This document shows, one piece after another, positions 15,809 through 25,100 of a DNA stretch of 64,000 nucleotides. Location: the NCBI RefSeq assembly GCF_042650565.1, contig NZ_JBHSBH010000006.1, positions 75,859 to 139,858 of the forward strand, in the 5' to 3' direction. Position 1 is the first letter of the stretch, and every line of letters begins with the position of its first letter. The DNA is from Nocardiopsis_B sediminis (GTDB taxonomy: Bacteria > Actinomycetota > Actinomycetes > Streptosporangiales > Streptosporangiaceae). The notes under the pieces were generated by a model, which saw nothing but the letters and a program-made list of their open reading frames with translations, had not been told where the DNA came from and did no database searches. Both the position numbers and the translations under genes were made by a program.

Positions 15809-18800
15809 ATGCAAACGGTCCGGGTGTCGCAGACCGACCCGTGGGCGTTCCCCGGGCTGGCCCAAGCGCTCCAGGAACCCGTGTTCTCCGGCGCCGACCT
15901 CTACGTCCACATCGATCCCGGCCACTACACCGAGCCGCTGCTGAAGATCGACCGGCACGTCATCGTCGTCCCCGCCGCCGGGCCCGGCACGGTCACCATC
16001 GCCCGGGGCGGCGACGACGGCAACGTCTTCCGGGTGCACGGCCGGCTGGAGACCTACGGCCTCGCCGTCCGCGGCGACAGCCCCGAATACCCCGTGGTCT
16101 ACGTCGACCCGGCGGGCTCGTTCAAGGCGGTCGACTGCACGTTCGACGCGCCCCGCGACATCACGGCCAAGGACGCCCGGATGGACCTGGAGCGGTGCGT
16201 GTTCGCCGGGTCCGGCGCCTACTTCCTCGGGTCGGGCGGCTCGGTGTCGGGGTGCCGCTTCGACACCGGAATGCTCTCCGTCAGCGCCGGGGGCTCACCG
16301 GTCGTCAACGACTGCGAGTTCACCGGGTGCCGCGGGCTCAACACGGTCTACATCACCGGCGGGTCGCCGGTGATCCGCGACAGCCGGATCAGCGACGGCG
16401 GCACCGCCACCTCGCCCGCCGTCTACATCGGCGAGAAGTCGAAGGCGGAGCTGCACAACTGCGTGATCGACGGCGACCACGGGCGGGCCGTGCACGTCAC
16501 CGGGTCGACCGCGGTCCTCAGCGGCTGCCGGGTCACCGGCGGGGGAGACGGCGAGAACAGCGTCCACGTGGTGCAGGACAGCGACGTCACCCTCGCCGAC
16601 TGCGACGTCACCGATTCCCCGCGGGTCGCGGTGATGTGCCACGGGGCCGACCTCGTGTGCACCGACGTGCGCATCACCCGCCCCGCGGCCTCCGCGATCG
16701 GCGTCATCGGCGGCACCGCCCGGCTGACCGGCGTGCACATCTCCGACGCCGGACTCAACGGGGTCCTCATCCAGGACGCCCGGGTCACCGCCTCCGACGT
16801 GCGGGTCCAGGGCGGGCGCAGCCCCGACCACGCCGGCGTCCACCTCGACCGCGCCCGGCTGGAGCTGCGCGACGCCGAGATCGCCGACAGCGCCGCGACC
16901 GCCGTCCTCATCCGCGACTCCTCCACGCTGACCATGGAGCAGGTGGTGGTCAAGGACACCGTCTACGGGATCCAGGCGCAGGCCGACAGCACGCTCAAGG
17001 TCACCGGCGGCGACATCCGGGCGTGCTCCTACACCGGCATCCTCGTCGGCGGGGCCAGCCAGGCCGAGGTCGTCCGCTCCGCGGTGACGGCCTGCGCCGA
17101 GGAGGCCGTCCGGGCCGACCACGGCACCCTGCGGCTGCGCGACTCCACCGTGACCGGCCGCATGTCGATCGGCATCGCCGCCACCGGCGAGAGCACCGTG
17201 ACCGTCGAGGGCTGCACCGTCTCGGGCTCCAGCCGGTCCGCCGCCTACCTGGACGACGGCACCCGCTTCCAGCTCATCGGGTGCACCCTGGAGGTCGACG
17301 AAGGGCTGGCCATCGAGGGCGAGGACCACCCCGGGCTGCGGCTGGAGCGCACCGAGGTCACCGGGGCGGCCGGCCGGGTCCGCGCCCGGGCCGACGCCGC
17401 GGGGCCCGCCGCCCAGGCGGGCGCCGACGGCGGGCCGCAGCCGCTGCCCGACCTGCTGGCGGAACTCGACGCCATGGTCGGGCTGGAGGGGGTGAAGCGG
17501 GAGGTCCGCGCCCTGGTCAGCTTCCAGCAGGTCAGCGAGAAGCGGCGCGAGGCCGGCCTGCCCGCCCTCAACGTCGGCCGCCACCTGGTCTTCTCCGGCC
17601 CGCCCGGTACCGGCAAGACCACCGTCGCCCGGCTCTACGGGCGCATCCTCCGCTCGCTGGGCGTGCTGGAGCCGGGCCGTTTCATCGAGGCGTCGCGTGC
17701 CGACCTGGTGGCCGAGCACCTGGGCGGCACCACGAAGAAGACCGCGGAACTGTTCGCGAGGGCCCGCGGCGGCGTGCTCTTCATCGACGAGGCCTACACG
17801 CTCGCCCGCAAGTTCGGCTCGGGCAACGACTTCGGCCAGGAGGCCATCGACACCCTCATCAAGCTCATGGAGGACCACCGCGAAGAGGTCGTCGTGGTCT
17901 TCGCCGGCTACTCCAGCGAGATGCGCGAGTTCATCGGCGCCAACCCGGGGCTGAAGTCGCGGATCTCGCGCATCATCGACTTCGAGAACTACAGCCCCGA
18001 CGAGCTCTCCGTCATCGCCGCCGGCATGGCGCGCGACCAGGGCTACGTGCTCGACGACGGCGTCCCCGACCTGTTCACCCGCCACTTCCGGCGCATGCCC
18101 CGCGACGAGACGTTCGGCAACGGCCGCGAGGCCCGCCGCATCTTCGAGGCGGCCATCCAGCGCCAGGCGGTCCGGCTCTCCCAGGAAGGGGCGGTGCTCG
18201 ACGCCGCGAGCCTGGCCCTGCTCACCGTCGCCGACCTGGAGGGGGTCGTCGAGACCGGGCTCGCCTCACGTGTCGGCGCCCCGCGCGACCGCGAGCAGGC
18301 GGCCGCGCTGCTCGGCCGGCTCGACGCGATGGTCGGCCTGGCCGAGGTCAAGCGCGAGGTCGCCGACCTCATCGACCTCATCTCCGCGTCGCGGCGCCGG
18401 CGGGCCGCCGGGCTCCAGGCGGCGTCGCCGTCGCGCCACCTCGTCTTCGCCGGCCCGCCGGGAACGGGCAAGACCACCGTCGCGCGGATCTACGGCGAGC
18501 TGCTGGCGGCGCTGGGGGTGCTCGCCCAGGGGCAGGTGGTCGAGGCCAGCCGGGCCGACCTGGTCGGGCGCTACGTGGGCGAGACCGCCCAGCTCACCCG
18601 CGCGGTGTTCGACAGCGCGCGGGGCGGGGTGCTGTTCATCGACGAGGCCTACGCCTTGGCGCGCGAGGGCGGCAGCGGGCACGACTTCGGCCGCGAGGCC
18701 GTGGACACCCTGATCAAGCTCATGGAGGACCACCGCGACGAGGTGGTGGTGATCGCGGCCGGCTACACCGCGGAGATGCTGGGCTTCCTGGCCACCAACC

Positions 18801-19111
18801 CGGGCCTGGCCTCGCGGTTCTCCCGCACCATCACCTTCGCCCCGTTCGCCGCGGGCGAGCTGGTCGACATCTTCCGCGGCATGGCCGGGGCGGGCGACTT
18901 CGTGGTGCCCGGCGAGACCGCCGACACGGTGGCCGCGTACCTGGCGGCGCACGCCGACCGGTTCGCCGACGGCAACGGGCGCGAGGTCCGCAAGCTGGTG
19001 GAGTCGAGCATCACCCGCCAGTCCCGCCGGATCGAGCGCCTGGCGGCCGGCCGGGAACCGTCGGTCGACGAACTGAAGGCGCTGCTGCCCGAGGACATCG
19101 GCGAGGACTGA
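15809..19111 (+). CDS. beta-helix protein with two CbbX-like AAA+ ATPase domains
   Basis: The 1,100-residue product has two halves. Residues about 1-520 form right-handed parallel beta-helix repeats of the pectate-lyase/NosD kind, with many short turns such as HNCVIDG, LSGCRVTGG and LADCDVTDS. Residues about 540-800 and 830-1100 are two AAA+ domains of the CbbX/SpoVK/EccA type. Walker A GPPGTGKTT begins at 597 and 882, Walker B VLFIDEAY near 655 and 941. Domain 1 has HLGGTTKKT where domain 2 has the usual YVGETAQLT, so the two pore or sensor regions differ. No signal peptide, so cytoplasmic. CbbX-type ATPases remodel partner proteins, so the helix may be a substrate or polymer receptor; this is inference. 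Start: ATG after GAGGAGCTTGAGG. It is followed by a small L7/L12-tail-like membrane protein. Confidence 0.85.
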   Translation: MQTVRVSQTDPWAFPGLAQALQEPVFSGADLYVHIDPGHYTEPLLKIDRHVIVVPAAGPGTVTIARGGDDGNVFRVHGRLETYGLAVRGDSPEYPVVYVDPAGSFKAVDCTFDAPRDITAKDARMDLERCVFAGSGAYFLGSGGSVSGCRFDTGMLSVSAGGSPVVNDCEFTGCRGLNTVYITGGSPVIRDSRISDGGTATSPAVYIGEKSKAELHNCVIDGDHGRAVHVTGSTAVLSGCRVTGGGDGENSVHVVQDSDVTLADCDVTDSPRVAVMCHGADLVCTDVRITRPAASAIGVIGGTARLTGVHISDAGLNGVLIQDARVTASDVRVQGGRSPDHAGVHLDRARLELRDAEIADSAATAVLIRDSSTLTMEQVVVKDTVYGIQAQADSTLKVTGGDIRACSYTGILVGGASQAEVVRSAVTACAEEAVRADHGTLRLRDSTVTGRMSIGIAATGESTVTVEGCTVSGSSRSAAYLDDGTRFQLIGCTLEVDEGLAIEGEDHPGLRLERTEVTGAAGRVRARADAAGPAAQAGADGGPQPLPDLLAELDAMVGLEGVKREVRALVSFQQVSEKRREAGLPALNVGRHLVFSGPPGTGKTTVARLYGRILRSLGVLEPGRFIEASRADLVAEHLGGTTKKTAELFARARGGVLFIDEAYTLARKFGSGNDFGQEAIDTLIKLMEDHREEVVVVFAGYSSEMREFIGANPGLKSRISRIIDFENYSPDELSVIAAGMARDQGYVLDDGVPDLFTRHFRRMPRDETFGNGREARRIFEAAIQRQAVRLSQEGAVLDAASLALLTVADLEGVVETGLASRVGAPRDREQAAALLGRLDAMVGLAEVKREVADLIDLISASRRRRAAGLQAASPSRHLVFAGPPGTGKTTVARIYGELLAALGVLAQGQVVEASRADLVGRYVGETAQLTRAVFDSARGGVLFIDEAYALAREGGSGHDFGREAVDTLIKLMEDHRDEVVVIAAGYTAEMLGFLATNPGLASRFSRTITFAPFAAGELVDIFRGMAGAGDFVVPGETADTVAAYLAAHADRFADGNGREVRKLVESSITRQSRRIERLAAGREPSVDELKALLPEDIGED

Positions 19112-19214
19112 GAGACGATGCCCGTCCCCCGGGCGGACGCGACGGGACCGAGCCGCCCACGGACGCGGCCGGCGCGACGGGACTGAGCCGCGTCCGCCCG
19201 GGTAGGGACCCGGC

Positions 19215-19580
19215 ATGGGGTTCCTGCTGATGGTGCTCGTGGTACTGGCGGCGGTGGTCGTGCTGCGCGTCGGCGCCCTCGTGACCGACCGGCTGGGGCC
19301 CGGCGGCACACCGCCCACGGCCGGCCCCGGCCCCGAGCACTCGGCCGGCCCGGCGTCCGTACCCGGCGGCTACACCCTGCTGGACCCCACCGGCGGCGTC
19401 CCAGGGGCGGCGCCGGCCCCCGGCCAGGCGCTCCCCGCCGAGGTGGTGGCGCACGTGCACGGCCTGCTCGCGCAGGACCGCGCCAATGAGGCGGTGGCGG
19501 CCGTCCGCGACGCGACCGGGCTCCCCCCGGACCAGGCGAGCGCCCTGGTCGCCCGTATCCGCGACGGCGGGTCGGGCTGA
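19215..19580 (+). CDS. small membrane protein with ribosomal L7/L12-like C-terminal segment
   Basis: A 121-residue protein with one N-terminal transmembrane helix (GFLLMVLVVLAAVVVLRVGAL), a Gly/Pro-rich linker, and a C-terminal helical part (AQDRANEAVAAVRDATGLPP...ALV) resembling the short ribosomal-L7/L12-C-like segments seen in several actinobacterial membrane proteins. The role is unknown. It lies 104 bases after the AAA+ gene and could be cotranscribed with it. Confidence 0.65.
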   Translation: MGFLLMVLVVLAAVVVLRVGALVTDRLGPGGTPPTAGPGPEHSAGPASVPGGYTLLDPTGGVPGAAPAPGQALPAEVVAHVHGLLAQDRANEAVAAVRDATGLPPDQASALVARIRDGGSG

Positions 19581-19659
19581 GTCCCGGGCCTCACCCGGCC
19601 ACCGCGACGTTCGGCCGGGGTGCGTCCGAACCCCGGCCGTGCACGACCTCGGCCCGCCC

Positions 19660-21033
19660 CTACGCGCGCGGCAGGGTGCGCGACAGCTCCGGGAACGCGG
19701 CCAGGTACCCGTCAAGGAGGGTGCGGGCCGTGGCCACCGAGTCGACCAGTGGGTGGGTGGCGAACGCCCGGAGGGCGGGGGTGCGGGAGCCGGTGTGCAC
19801 GGCCTCGATGACGTCGCGCTCCACCGACTTCACCGCGTGCACCAGCGCCATCTGGCGGCCGTCGAGTGGTGCCACGGCCAGTGGGCGGGCGCCCGAGGCG
19901 TCGACCAGGCAGGGGACCTCCACGACAGCGTCGGCGTCCAGGCCGGGCAGCGCCCCACGGTTGCGGACGTCGACGATGAGCCGGGCGGGCTCGTCGCGCG
20001 CGACCGCGCGCATCACCGCGAGGGCGACCTCCTCGTACCCGCCGCCGTCCAGGTCCTCCTCGGCCCGGTCGAACCCGCCCGCCGCGCGCCGGTTGTCGGC
20101 CATGTAGGTCGCCTCCCGCTCCAGGCGCGTGCGGTCCCACAGGGTGAACGCCTCGGCGGGGCGGGCTGCCGCCGCGGGATAGAACTCCGCCTGCTGGTCC
20201 ACGATCTGCTCGCCGCGGGTCCGCGCGGCCTCCAGGGCCTGGGCGCGCGCCTCGCGGGCGAGGTCGTAGTAGTGCAGGTACTCGTTGGGCAGCGCCCCGA
20301 TGGCGCGCAGCCACGCGGCCCCGAACAGCCGGCCTTCCTCGAAGGACTCCAGGGCCTCGGTGTCGGCGAGCAGTCCGGGCAGCCGGTCGTGCCCGCCCCA
20401 CCACAGGCCGCGCAGCCAGCCGAGGTGGTTCAGGCCGGCGTAGTCGGCGCGCACCGCGGCCGGGTCCAGGCCCAGGGCCCGCGCGGCCCGGCGGGCCAGC
20501 CCCGTCGGGGAGTCGCAGATCCCGACGACGCGGTCGCCGAGCACCGCCGACATCGCCTCGGTGACCAGCCCCGCCGGGTTGGTGAAGTTCACCACCCACG
20601 CCTCGGGAGCCCGCTCTGCCACGGTGCGGGCCACGTGCAGCGCCACCGGTAGGGTGCGCAGCCCATAGCTGATCCCGCCCGCGCCCACGGTCTCCTGGCC
20701 GAGGACGCCCGCCGCCAAGGCCACGCGCTCGTCGAGGACCCGGCCGGCCATCCCGCCCACGCGCATCGCGGAGAACACCATTCCGGCGCCGTCGAGCGCG
20801 GCGCCGAGGTCGGTCTCGGCGCGCACATCGGGGCGCGGGGGTACCCCGTGCCGCGTGCGGTGGGCGTCGCGCTGGCGGTCCAGGACGGCCCCGATCGCGG
20901 TGAGCCGCTGCGGGTCGGTGTCGTAGAGCACGACCTCGGTGATGACGGAGTCGTCGCGCAGGCCGTCGGCGAGCAGCGCCCGGTACACCAGGGGGACCCG
21001 GAACCCGCCCCCGCCCAGGATCGTCAATCGCAC
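19660..21033 (-). CDS. GH4 family glycosidase, 6-phospho-beta-glucosidase type
   Basis: GH4 enzymes split phosphorylated (or sometimes plain) sugars by an NAD+- and Mn2+-dependent oxidation/elimination mechanism. The 457-residue product begins with the Rossmann motif LTILGGGGFRVPLVYRALL, has VNFTNPAG near 145, GICDSPTGLARRAARALG (metal-binding Cys) near 170 and NHLGWLRG near 200, all typical of the 6-phospho-beta-glucosidase branch. The GTG at 21033 is chosen because the NAD motif then starts at residue 3 and AGGGGGA precedes it. It is divergent from a PfkB-type sugar kinase 156 bases away, so both may serve one sugar pathway. No PTS genes are in the window, so the phosphorylated substrate is uncertain. 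Confidence 0.88.
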   Translation of the reverse strand: MRLTILGGGGFRVPLVYRALLADGLRDDSVITEVVLYDTDPQRLTAIGAVLDRQRDAHRTRHGVPPRPDVRAETDLGAALDGAGMVFSAMRVGGMAGRVLDERVALAAGVLGQETVGAGGISYGLRTLPVALHVARTVAERAPEAWVVNFTNPAGLVTEAMSAVLGDRVVGICDSPTGLARRAARALGLDPAAVRADYAGLNHLGWLRGLWWGGHDRLPGLLADTEALESFEEGRLFGAAWLRAIGALPNEYLHYYDLAREARAQALEAARTRGEQIVDQQAEFYPAAAARPAEAFTLWDRTRLEREATYMADNRRAAGGFDRAEEDLDGGGYEEVALAVMRAVARDEPARLIVDVRNRGALPGLDADAVVEVPCLVDASGARPLAVAPLDGRQMALVHAVKSVERDVIEAVHTGSRTPALRAFATHPLVDSVATARTLLDGYLAAFPELSRTLPRA

Positions 21034-21189
21034 TGTGCCGTCCCCCTTCGCCGGTCGCTTGGACGCGGGTCCACCGTAGTCCCCGCCGCGTTTCCGGGAG
21101 ATCACGGCCCCTTGAGGGGGCGCGCGAACAGGGTGATCTTGCGTACCCTGCACTCCTACACCACATACGACCGGGGGCGGGGATCGGAC

Positions 21190-22350
21190 ATGGCGACGCA
21201 GAGGCGCGGGAACGCTGGAGGCGGGCCGAAGGAGCAGAAGGCGGCCGACCTGGAGTCGACGCCGCTCGTCGGCGAGCCGCGGGATGTGCTGGCGGGCGAG
21301 CGCGAACCCGACAGCCCCGCCATCGACCTCGCGCTCAGCGGCACCGTGTTCTTCGACATCGTCCTCACCGGGCTGGCGTCGGCGCCCGCATCGGGCACCG
21401 AGGTCGGCGCCGAGGGCATGGGGTCGTGCCCGGGCGGGGTGGCCAACCTGGCGGTGGCGGCGTCGCGCCTGGGGCTGCGCACCGCGGTCGCGGCGGCCTT
21501 CGGCGAGGACGTCTACGGCGACTTCTCCTGGGACACGCTGGGCGCACAGGAGATGGTGGACCTCTCCGCGTCGCGGCGCATCCCCGACTGGCACTCGCCC
21601 TTCACGGTGTCCCTGGCCTACCGCGGGGACCGCAGCATGGTGACCCACGAGCACCCCTCGCCCGTCCCGCTGGAGGAGATGGCGCAGTCGCTGCCGCAGG
21701 CGCGCGCGGCGTTCGTCAGCCTGCGCCCCGACGCCGACGTGCCGCAGTGGGCGCGCGAGCAGTCGGCCAACGGGGCGCGGATCTTCGCCGACGTGGGCTG
21801 GGACGACAGCCAGCAGTGGAGCGGGTCGGTGCTGGAGCAGCTGAAGCACTGCCACGCGTTCGTGCCCAACGCGATCGAGGCGATGTCCTACACGCGCACC
21901 GGCAGCCCCGCCTCGGCCCTGTCGGCGCTGTCGGAGCACGTGCCGGTGGCGGTGGTCACCGATGGCCCGCGCGGGGCGCTGGCGGTGGACCAGGTGAGCG
22001 GCGAGACCGCCGCGGTCGAGGGGCTGGTGCTCGACGCCGTCGACACCACGGGCGCCGGCGACGTGTTCGGGGCGGCGTTCATCGTGGGGACCCTGGCGGG
22101 GTGGCCGCTGGAGCAGCGGCTGCGGTTCGCCAACCTGTCGGCCGCGCTGTCGGTGCAGCACACCGGGGGGTCGTTGTCGGCGCCGGGGTGGGCCGACATC
22201 GCCGCGTGGTGGGGGCACGTGCACGCCGGGCACGGCGAGGCCGACCGGCGCCTGGCCGCCGACTACGGGTTCCTGACGAACCTGGTGCCGCTGCCGTGGC
22301 TGCCCACGGACCAGCGCCGGGCCAGCGCGACGATCGGCCTGCGCACCTGA
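21190..22350 (+). CDS. PfkB-family carbohydrate kinase
   Basis: A cytoplasmic sugar or nucleoside kinase of the ribokinase/PfkB superfamily, 386 residues. The first about 45 residues are a polar extension; the core follows with the N-terminal glycine signature (GSCPGGVANLAVAASRLG near 79-96), and the second PfkB signature DTTGAGDVFGAAF near 281, containing the catalytic Asp. The start ATG has GGGGCGGGGA upstream. It is divergent from the GH4 gene, which suggests a shared sugar pathway, though its substrate cannot be read from the sequence. Confidence 0.88.
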   Translation: MATQRRGNAGGGPKEQKAADLESTPLVGEPRDVLAGEREPDSPAIDLALSGTVFFDIVLTGLASAPASGTEVGAEGMGSCPGGVANLAVAASRLGLRTAVAAAFGEDVYGDFSWDTLGAQEMVDLSASRRIPDWHSPFTVSLAYRGDRSMVTHEHPSPVPLEEMAQSLPQARAAFVSLRPDADVPQWAREQSANGARIFADVGWDDSQQWSGSVLEQLKHCHAFVPNAIEAMSYTRTGSPASALSALSEHVPVAVVTDGPRGALAVDQVSGETAAVEGLVLDAVDTTGAGDVFGAAFIVGTLAGWPLEQRLRFANLSAALSVQHTGGSLSAPGWADIAAWWGHVHAGHGEADRRLAADYGFLTNLVPLPWLPTDQRRASATIGLRT

Positions 22351-22392
22351 GCGAGGCCGGAGCCGGGGCGGGGCGCCCGCCCGGCCGGCGGG

Positions 22393-22548
22393 TCAGGGCG
22401 ACTTCTGCTTCTGCCACCAGCCCCACAGTGCCGTGGCCAGGAACAGGATGACGCCGATGATCGCGAGCCAGAGCAGGCCCTTGAAGATGACGCCGATCAG
22501 GGTCAGCACGAGCCAGATCACCAGCAGGATCGCGATGAGTTGCAGCAT
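22393..22548 (-). CDS. small hydrophobic membrane protein (51 residues)
   Basis: From ATG at 22548 the product reads MLQLIAILLVIWLVLTLIGV, then a second hydrophobic stretch (GLLWLAIIGVILFLATALWG) and WWQKQKSP at the end: two transmembrane helices with a basic tail. GAGGTGG sits 5 bases before the start. Similar short 'hydrophobic proteins' are common in actinomycetes and their function is unknown. It is convergent with the kinase gene, with a small CCCGCC/GGCGGG hairpin (22376-22392) between the stops. Confidence 0.7.
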   Translation of the reverse strand: MLQLIAILLVIWLVLTLIGVIFKGLLWLAIIGVILFLATALWGWWQKQKSP

Positions 22549-22643
22549 GGGCCACCTCGGAGCCGGTCGTCGTCGTGACGGTTCTGCACGCTCCGCTACC
22601 CCGCTGAGCCCCGGCCATGCGGCGCAAGTGCCGGGCGCACCGC

Positions 22644-22703
22644 CCGGCAGCGCGAAGGGGCCCTCCCCGCTGGTCGGCGGGAAAGGCCCCTTCGCGCTGC
22701 CGG
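22644..22703 (-). terminator. terminator of the BCCT transporter gene
   Basis: A perfect 19-bp stem (22644-22662 with 22685-22703) with a 22-base loop starts 22 bases beyond the transporter's stop codon. It is one of the strongest inverted repeats in the window. Confidence 0.85.
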
Positions 22704-22725
22704 CGTCCGGGTAGAAGCGGGGAGA

Positions 22726-24639
22726 CTACTCGGGCGCCGGGATGGTGGGCTTGTCCGGCGTGGAGTCGCCGTCGGGCCGCCGGCTCGTGTCCTCCCCGGG
22801 ACACTCGGAGCCCGCACCATGGACGTGGGCGCCGGTCGACGTGTCCTCAGGCACCGCCACCGGTACCTCCTCGACCGCGGAGATCTCCAGCTGGAAGTCG
22901 CCGTCGTACTCCTGGGCGCCGGTCACGACCGCCGCCGTGACGACCTCCTGCGCCTTGTGCCCGCGCACGATCAGCGGGTCCTTTCGCAGGTCCTTGATGA
23001 GCGCCACGCACAGCAGCAGCATGACCACCGTCCACGGCGCCGCCACCAGGATGGTCAGGTTCTGGAGGCCGGTGAGCGCGCTTCCCTGGTCCCCATCGGG
23101 CCCGGCCGTGACGATCCCGACCGCCAGCATGACACCGGCGACGGCGGCCATCAGCACGCCCCAGAACACGGTGATCCACGTCTTGGGGTCGCTGGCCCCG
23201 CGCTGGGAGAGGGTGCCCATGACGATCGAGGCGGAGTCGGCTCCGGTGATGAAGAAGACCGCGACGAGGACGGCGACCAGCACGCTGACGACCGTCGCGA
23301 ACGGGAAGTTCGCGAGCAGGCCGTAGAGGCTGGCCTCCTGGTTGGCGGGGTCGAAGAAGTCCGACCCGTTCTCGAACAGGTTGATCGCGGTGCCGCCCAT
23401 GATGGCGAACCAGACGAGGCTGACCACCGAGGGGACGATGATGACGCCCGCCACGAACTGGCGGATGGTCCGGCCGCGGCTGATCTTGCCGATGAACATC
23501 CCGACGAACGGGGTCCAGGAGATCCACCACGCCCAGTAGAAGATCGTCCAGCTCTGGAGGAACGGTGCGGCCTCGGCGTTGCTGGCCTCCGTGCGGGCCG
23601 CCATGGTGAAGAAGTCCTGGAGGTAGGTCCCGAGGGTGGTCGGGACCAGGTTCAGGATGTATACGGTCGGCCCGACGGCCAGCAGGAAGATGAGCAGCAG
23701 CGCGGCCATCAGCATGTTGGCGTTGGACAGCCACTGGATGCCCTTGTCGATGCCCGACACCGCCGACGCCACGAAGCACACGGCCAGGGCGACGATGATC
23801 GCGGTGAGGAAGCTGATGCTGATGCCCTCGATGAGCCCGATCTCCAGGAACCCGCCGGCGATCTGGAGGGCGCCCAGGCCCAGGGAACAGGCCGATCCGA
23901 ACAGGGTGGCGAAGATCGCCAGCACGTCGATGGCCTTGCCGAGGGGCCCGTTGGCGGCGCGCTTGCCGATCAGGGGGGTGAACGCGGCGCTGATGAGCTG
24001 GCGGCGGCCCCGCCGGTAGGTGCCGTAGGCGATCGCCAGGCCGACGACCGCGTACATCGCCCACGGGTGCAGCGACCAGTGGAACATCGTGGTGGCCATG
24101 GCGGTGGCGGCGGTCTCGGCCTGGGAGCCCCCGCCGGTGCCGGGGGGCGGCTCCAGCATGTGGGCCATCGGCTCGGACACGCCGAAGAACATCAGGCCGA
24201 TCCCCATGCCGGTGGCGAACAGCATGGAGATCCACGAGATCGTGTTGTACTCGGGGGCTTCGTCGTCACGGCCGAGCCGGATGTTGCCGTACCGGCTGAA
24301 GGCCAGCCAGAGGGCGATGACGACGAACGCCGAGGCGGCGAGCACGAACGCCCAGCCGCCGTAGTGGATCAGCCCGGTGAGGCCGGACGACGAGATCTCG
24401 CCCAGCCCTTCGGCCGAGAGCACGCCCCAGGCCAGGAACGCCAGTGCCGCCGCGCCGGCGACGGTGAAGACGACCCAGTCGGTCCGGGGCTTGGCCGCGT
24501 CCGCGGCCCCATGGAGCGGGGGCTCCCACAGCAGGTCTTCCGTGGTATAAGGCGACTCGTTCACGGACGTGCCGTTGGTATCTCCACCGGGGGCACCTGG
24601 GCCGTCCCCGGGGGGTCTGGTGGTGTTGTTGTCCGCCAC
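22726..24639 (-). CDS. BCCT family transporter (betaine/choline/carnitine type)
   Basis: BCCT carriers import osmoprotectants such as glycine betaine, driven by Na+ or H+. The 637-residue protein has a long hydrophilic N-terminus (about 50 residues), 12 predicted transmembrane helices, the glycine-rich ISMLFATGMGIGLMFFG stretch, and the family signature MFHWSLHPWAMYAVVGLAIAY near residues 186-206. WWISWTPFVGMFIGKISRGR near 365 is also typical. A C-terminal hydrophilic tail (about 90 residues, acidic and Pro-rich) could sense osmotic stress, as in BetP, though its composition differs from the basic BetP tail. The GTG start has an unusual leader: a GC-rich hairpin lies exactly between the Shine-Dalgarno and the start (see 24646-24662). 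Confidence 0.93.
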   Translation of the reverse strand: MADNNTTRPPGDGPGAPGGDTNGTSVNESPYTTEDLLWEPPLHGAADAAKPRTDWVVFTVAGAAALAFLAWGVLSAEGLGEISSSGLTGLIHYGGWAFVLAASAFVVIALWLAFSRYGNIRLGRDDEAPEYNTISWISMLFATGMGIGLMFFGVSEPMAHMLEPPPGTGGGSQAETAATAMATTMFHWSLHPWAMYAVVGLAIAYGTYRRGRRQLISAAFTPLIGKRAANGPLGKAIDVLAIFATLFGSACSLGLGALQIAGGFLEIGLIEGISISFLTAIIVALAVCFVASAVSGIDKGIQWLSNANMLMAALLLIFLLAVGPTVYILNLVPTTLGTYLQDFFTMAARTEASNAEAAPFLQSWTIFYWAWWISWTPFVGMFIGKISRGRTIRQFVAGVIIVPSVVSLVWFAIMGGTAINLFENGSDFFDPANQEASLYGLLANFPFATVVSVLVAVLVAVFFITGADSASIVMGTLSQRGASDPKTWITVFWGVLMAAVAGVMLAVGIVTAGPDGDQGSALTGLQNLTILVAAPWTVVMLLLCVALIKDLRKDPLIVRGHKAQEVVTAAVVTGAQEYDGDFQLEISAVEEVPVAVPEDTSTGAHVHGAGSECPGEDTSRRPDGDSTPDKPTIPAPE

Positions 24640-24645
24640 GTTGAT

Positions 24646-24662
24646 CGGCGCCTAAGGCGCCG
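24646..24662 (-). promoter_or_regulatory. hairpin between Shine-Dalgarno and GTG of the BCCT gene
   Basis: On the minus strand the order is GAGAGGAGG (24663-24671), then the perfect inverted repeat CGGCGCCTTAGGCGCCG, then ATCAAC, then the GTG start. Linear spacing between ribosome site and start is 23 bases, too far; with the hairpin folded it falls to about 6, the normal distance. This suggests that folding is needed for translation. Confidence 0.55.
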
Positions 24663-25100
24663 CCTCCTCTCGCAGTGCGCGCCGGACCGCGTCTCCATCC
24701 GCGGCGCCGGCCGAGGCCGGCGCCCGAATGTGGCGCATCCAGCACAAGTGCTGTGGAACAGGCGCTTCTTACCCCTCTAAGGAGATCTCGAACGCGTCGG
24801 TCGCACCGCGTCGCGGCCGCATTCGGCGCACATCATCGTCGTGTATCGGTCAATAGTGCGACGAGTAGGTCACACTGCGCCACGCGCCTCGCCTGTGGCG
24901 TCCGGAACCGGTCAGGGCACCGCCGGTGCGGCGGCGCGGTGGTCGGCGCGCGGAAGTGCGCGGCGCTGCGCGGCGGAGGGGTCGCCTCCGGGCGCGCGGC
25001 TGCCCAGCGTAGTGGCTCAAAGGTAAAAACGTGACCTTATGCGCCTTCGGGGCCAATCGGTCATGTGTGGAAATGGGCGGACCTCGGGTTCTGCGGTCGC

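Noticed and set aside
22644..22703. Long inverted repeat taken as a possible insertion-sequence end or attachment site
   Set aside because: It sits directly after a stop codon as a single hairpin, with no transposase or target duplication nearby.
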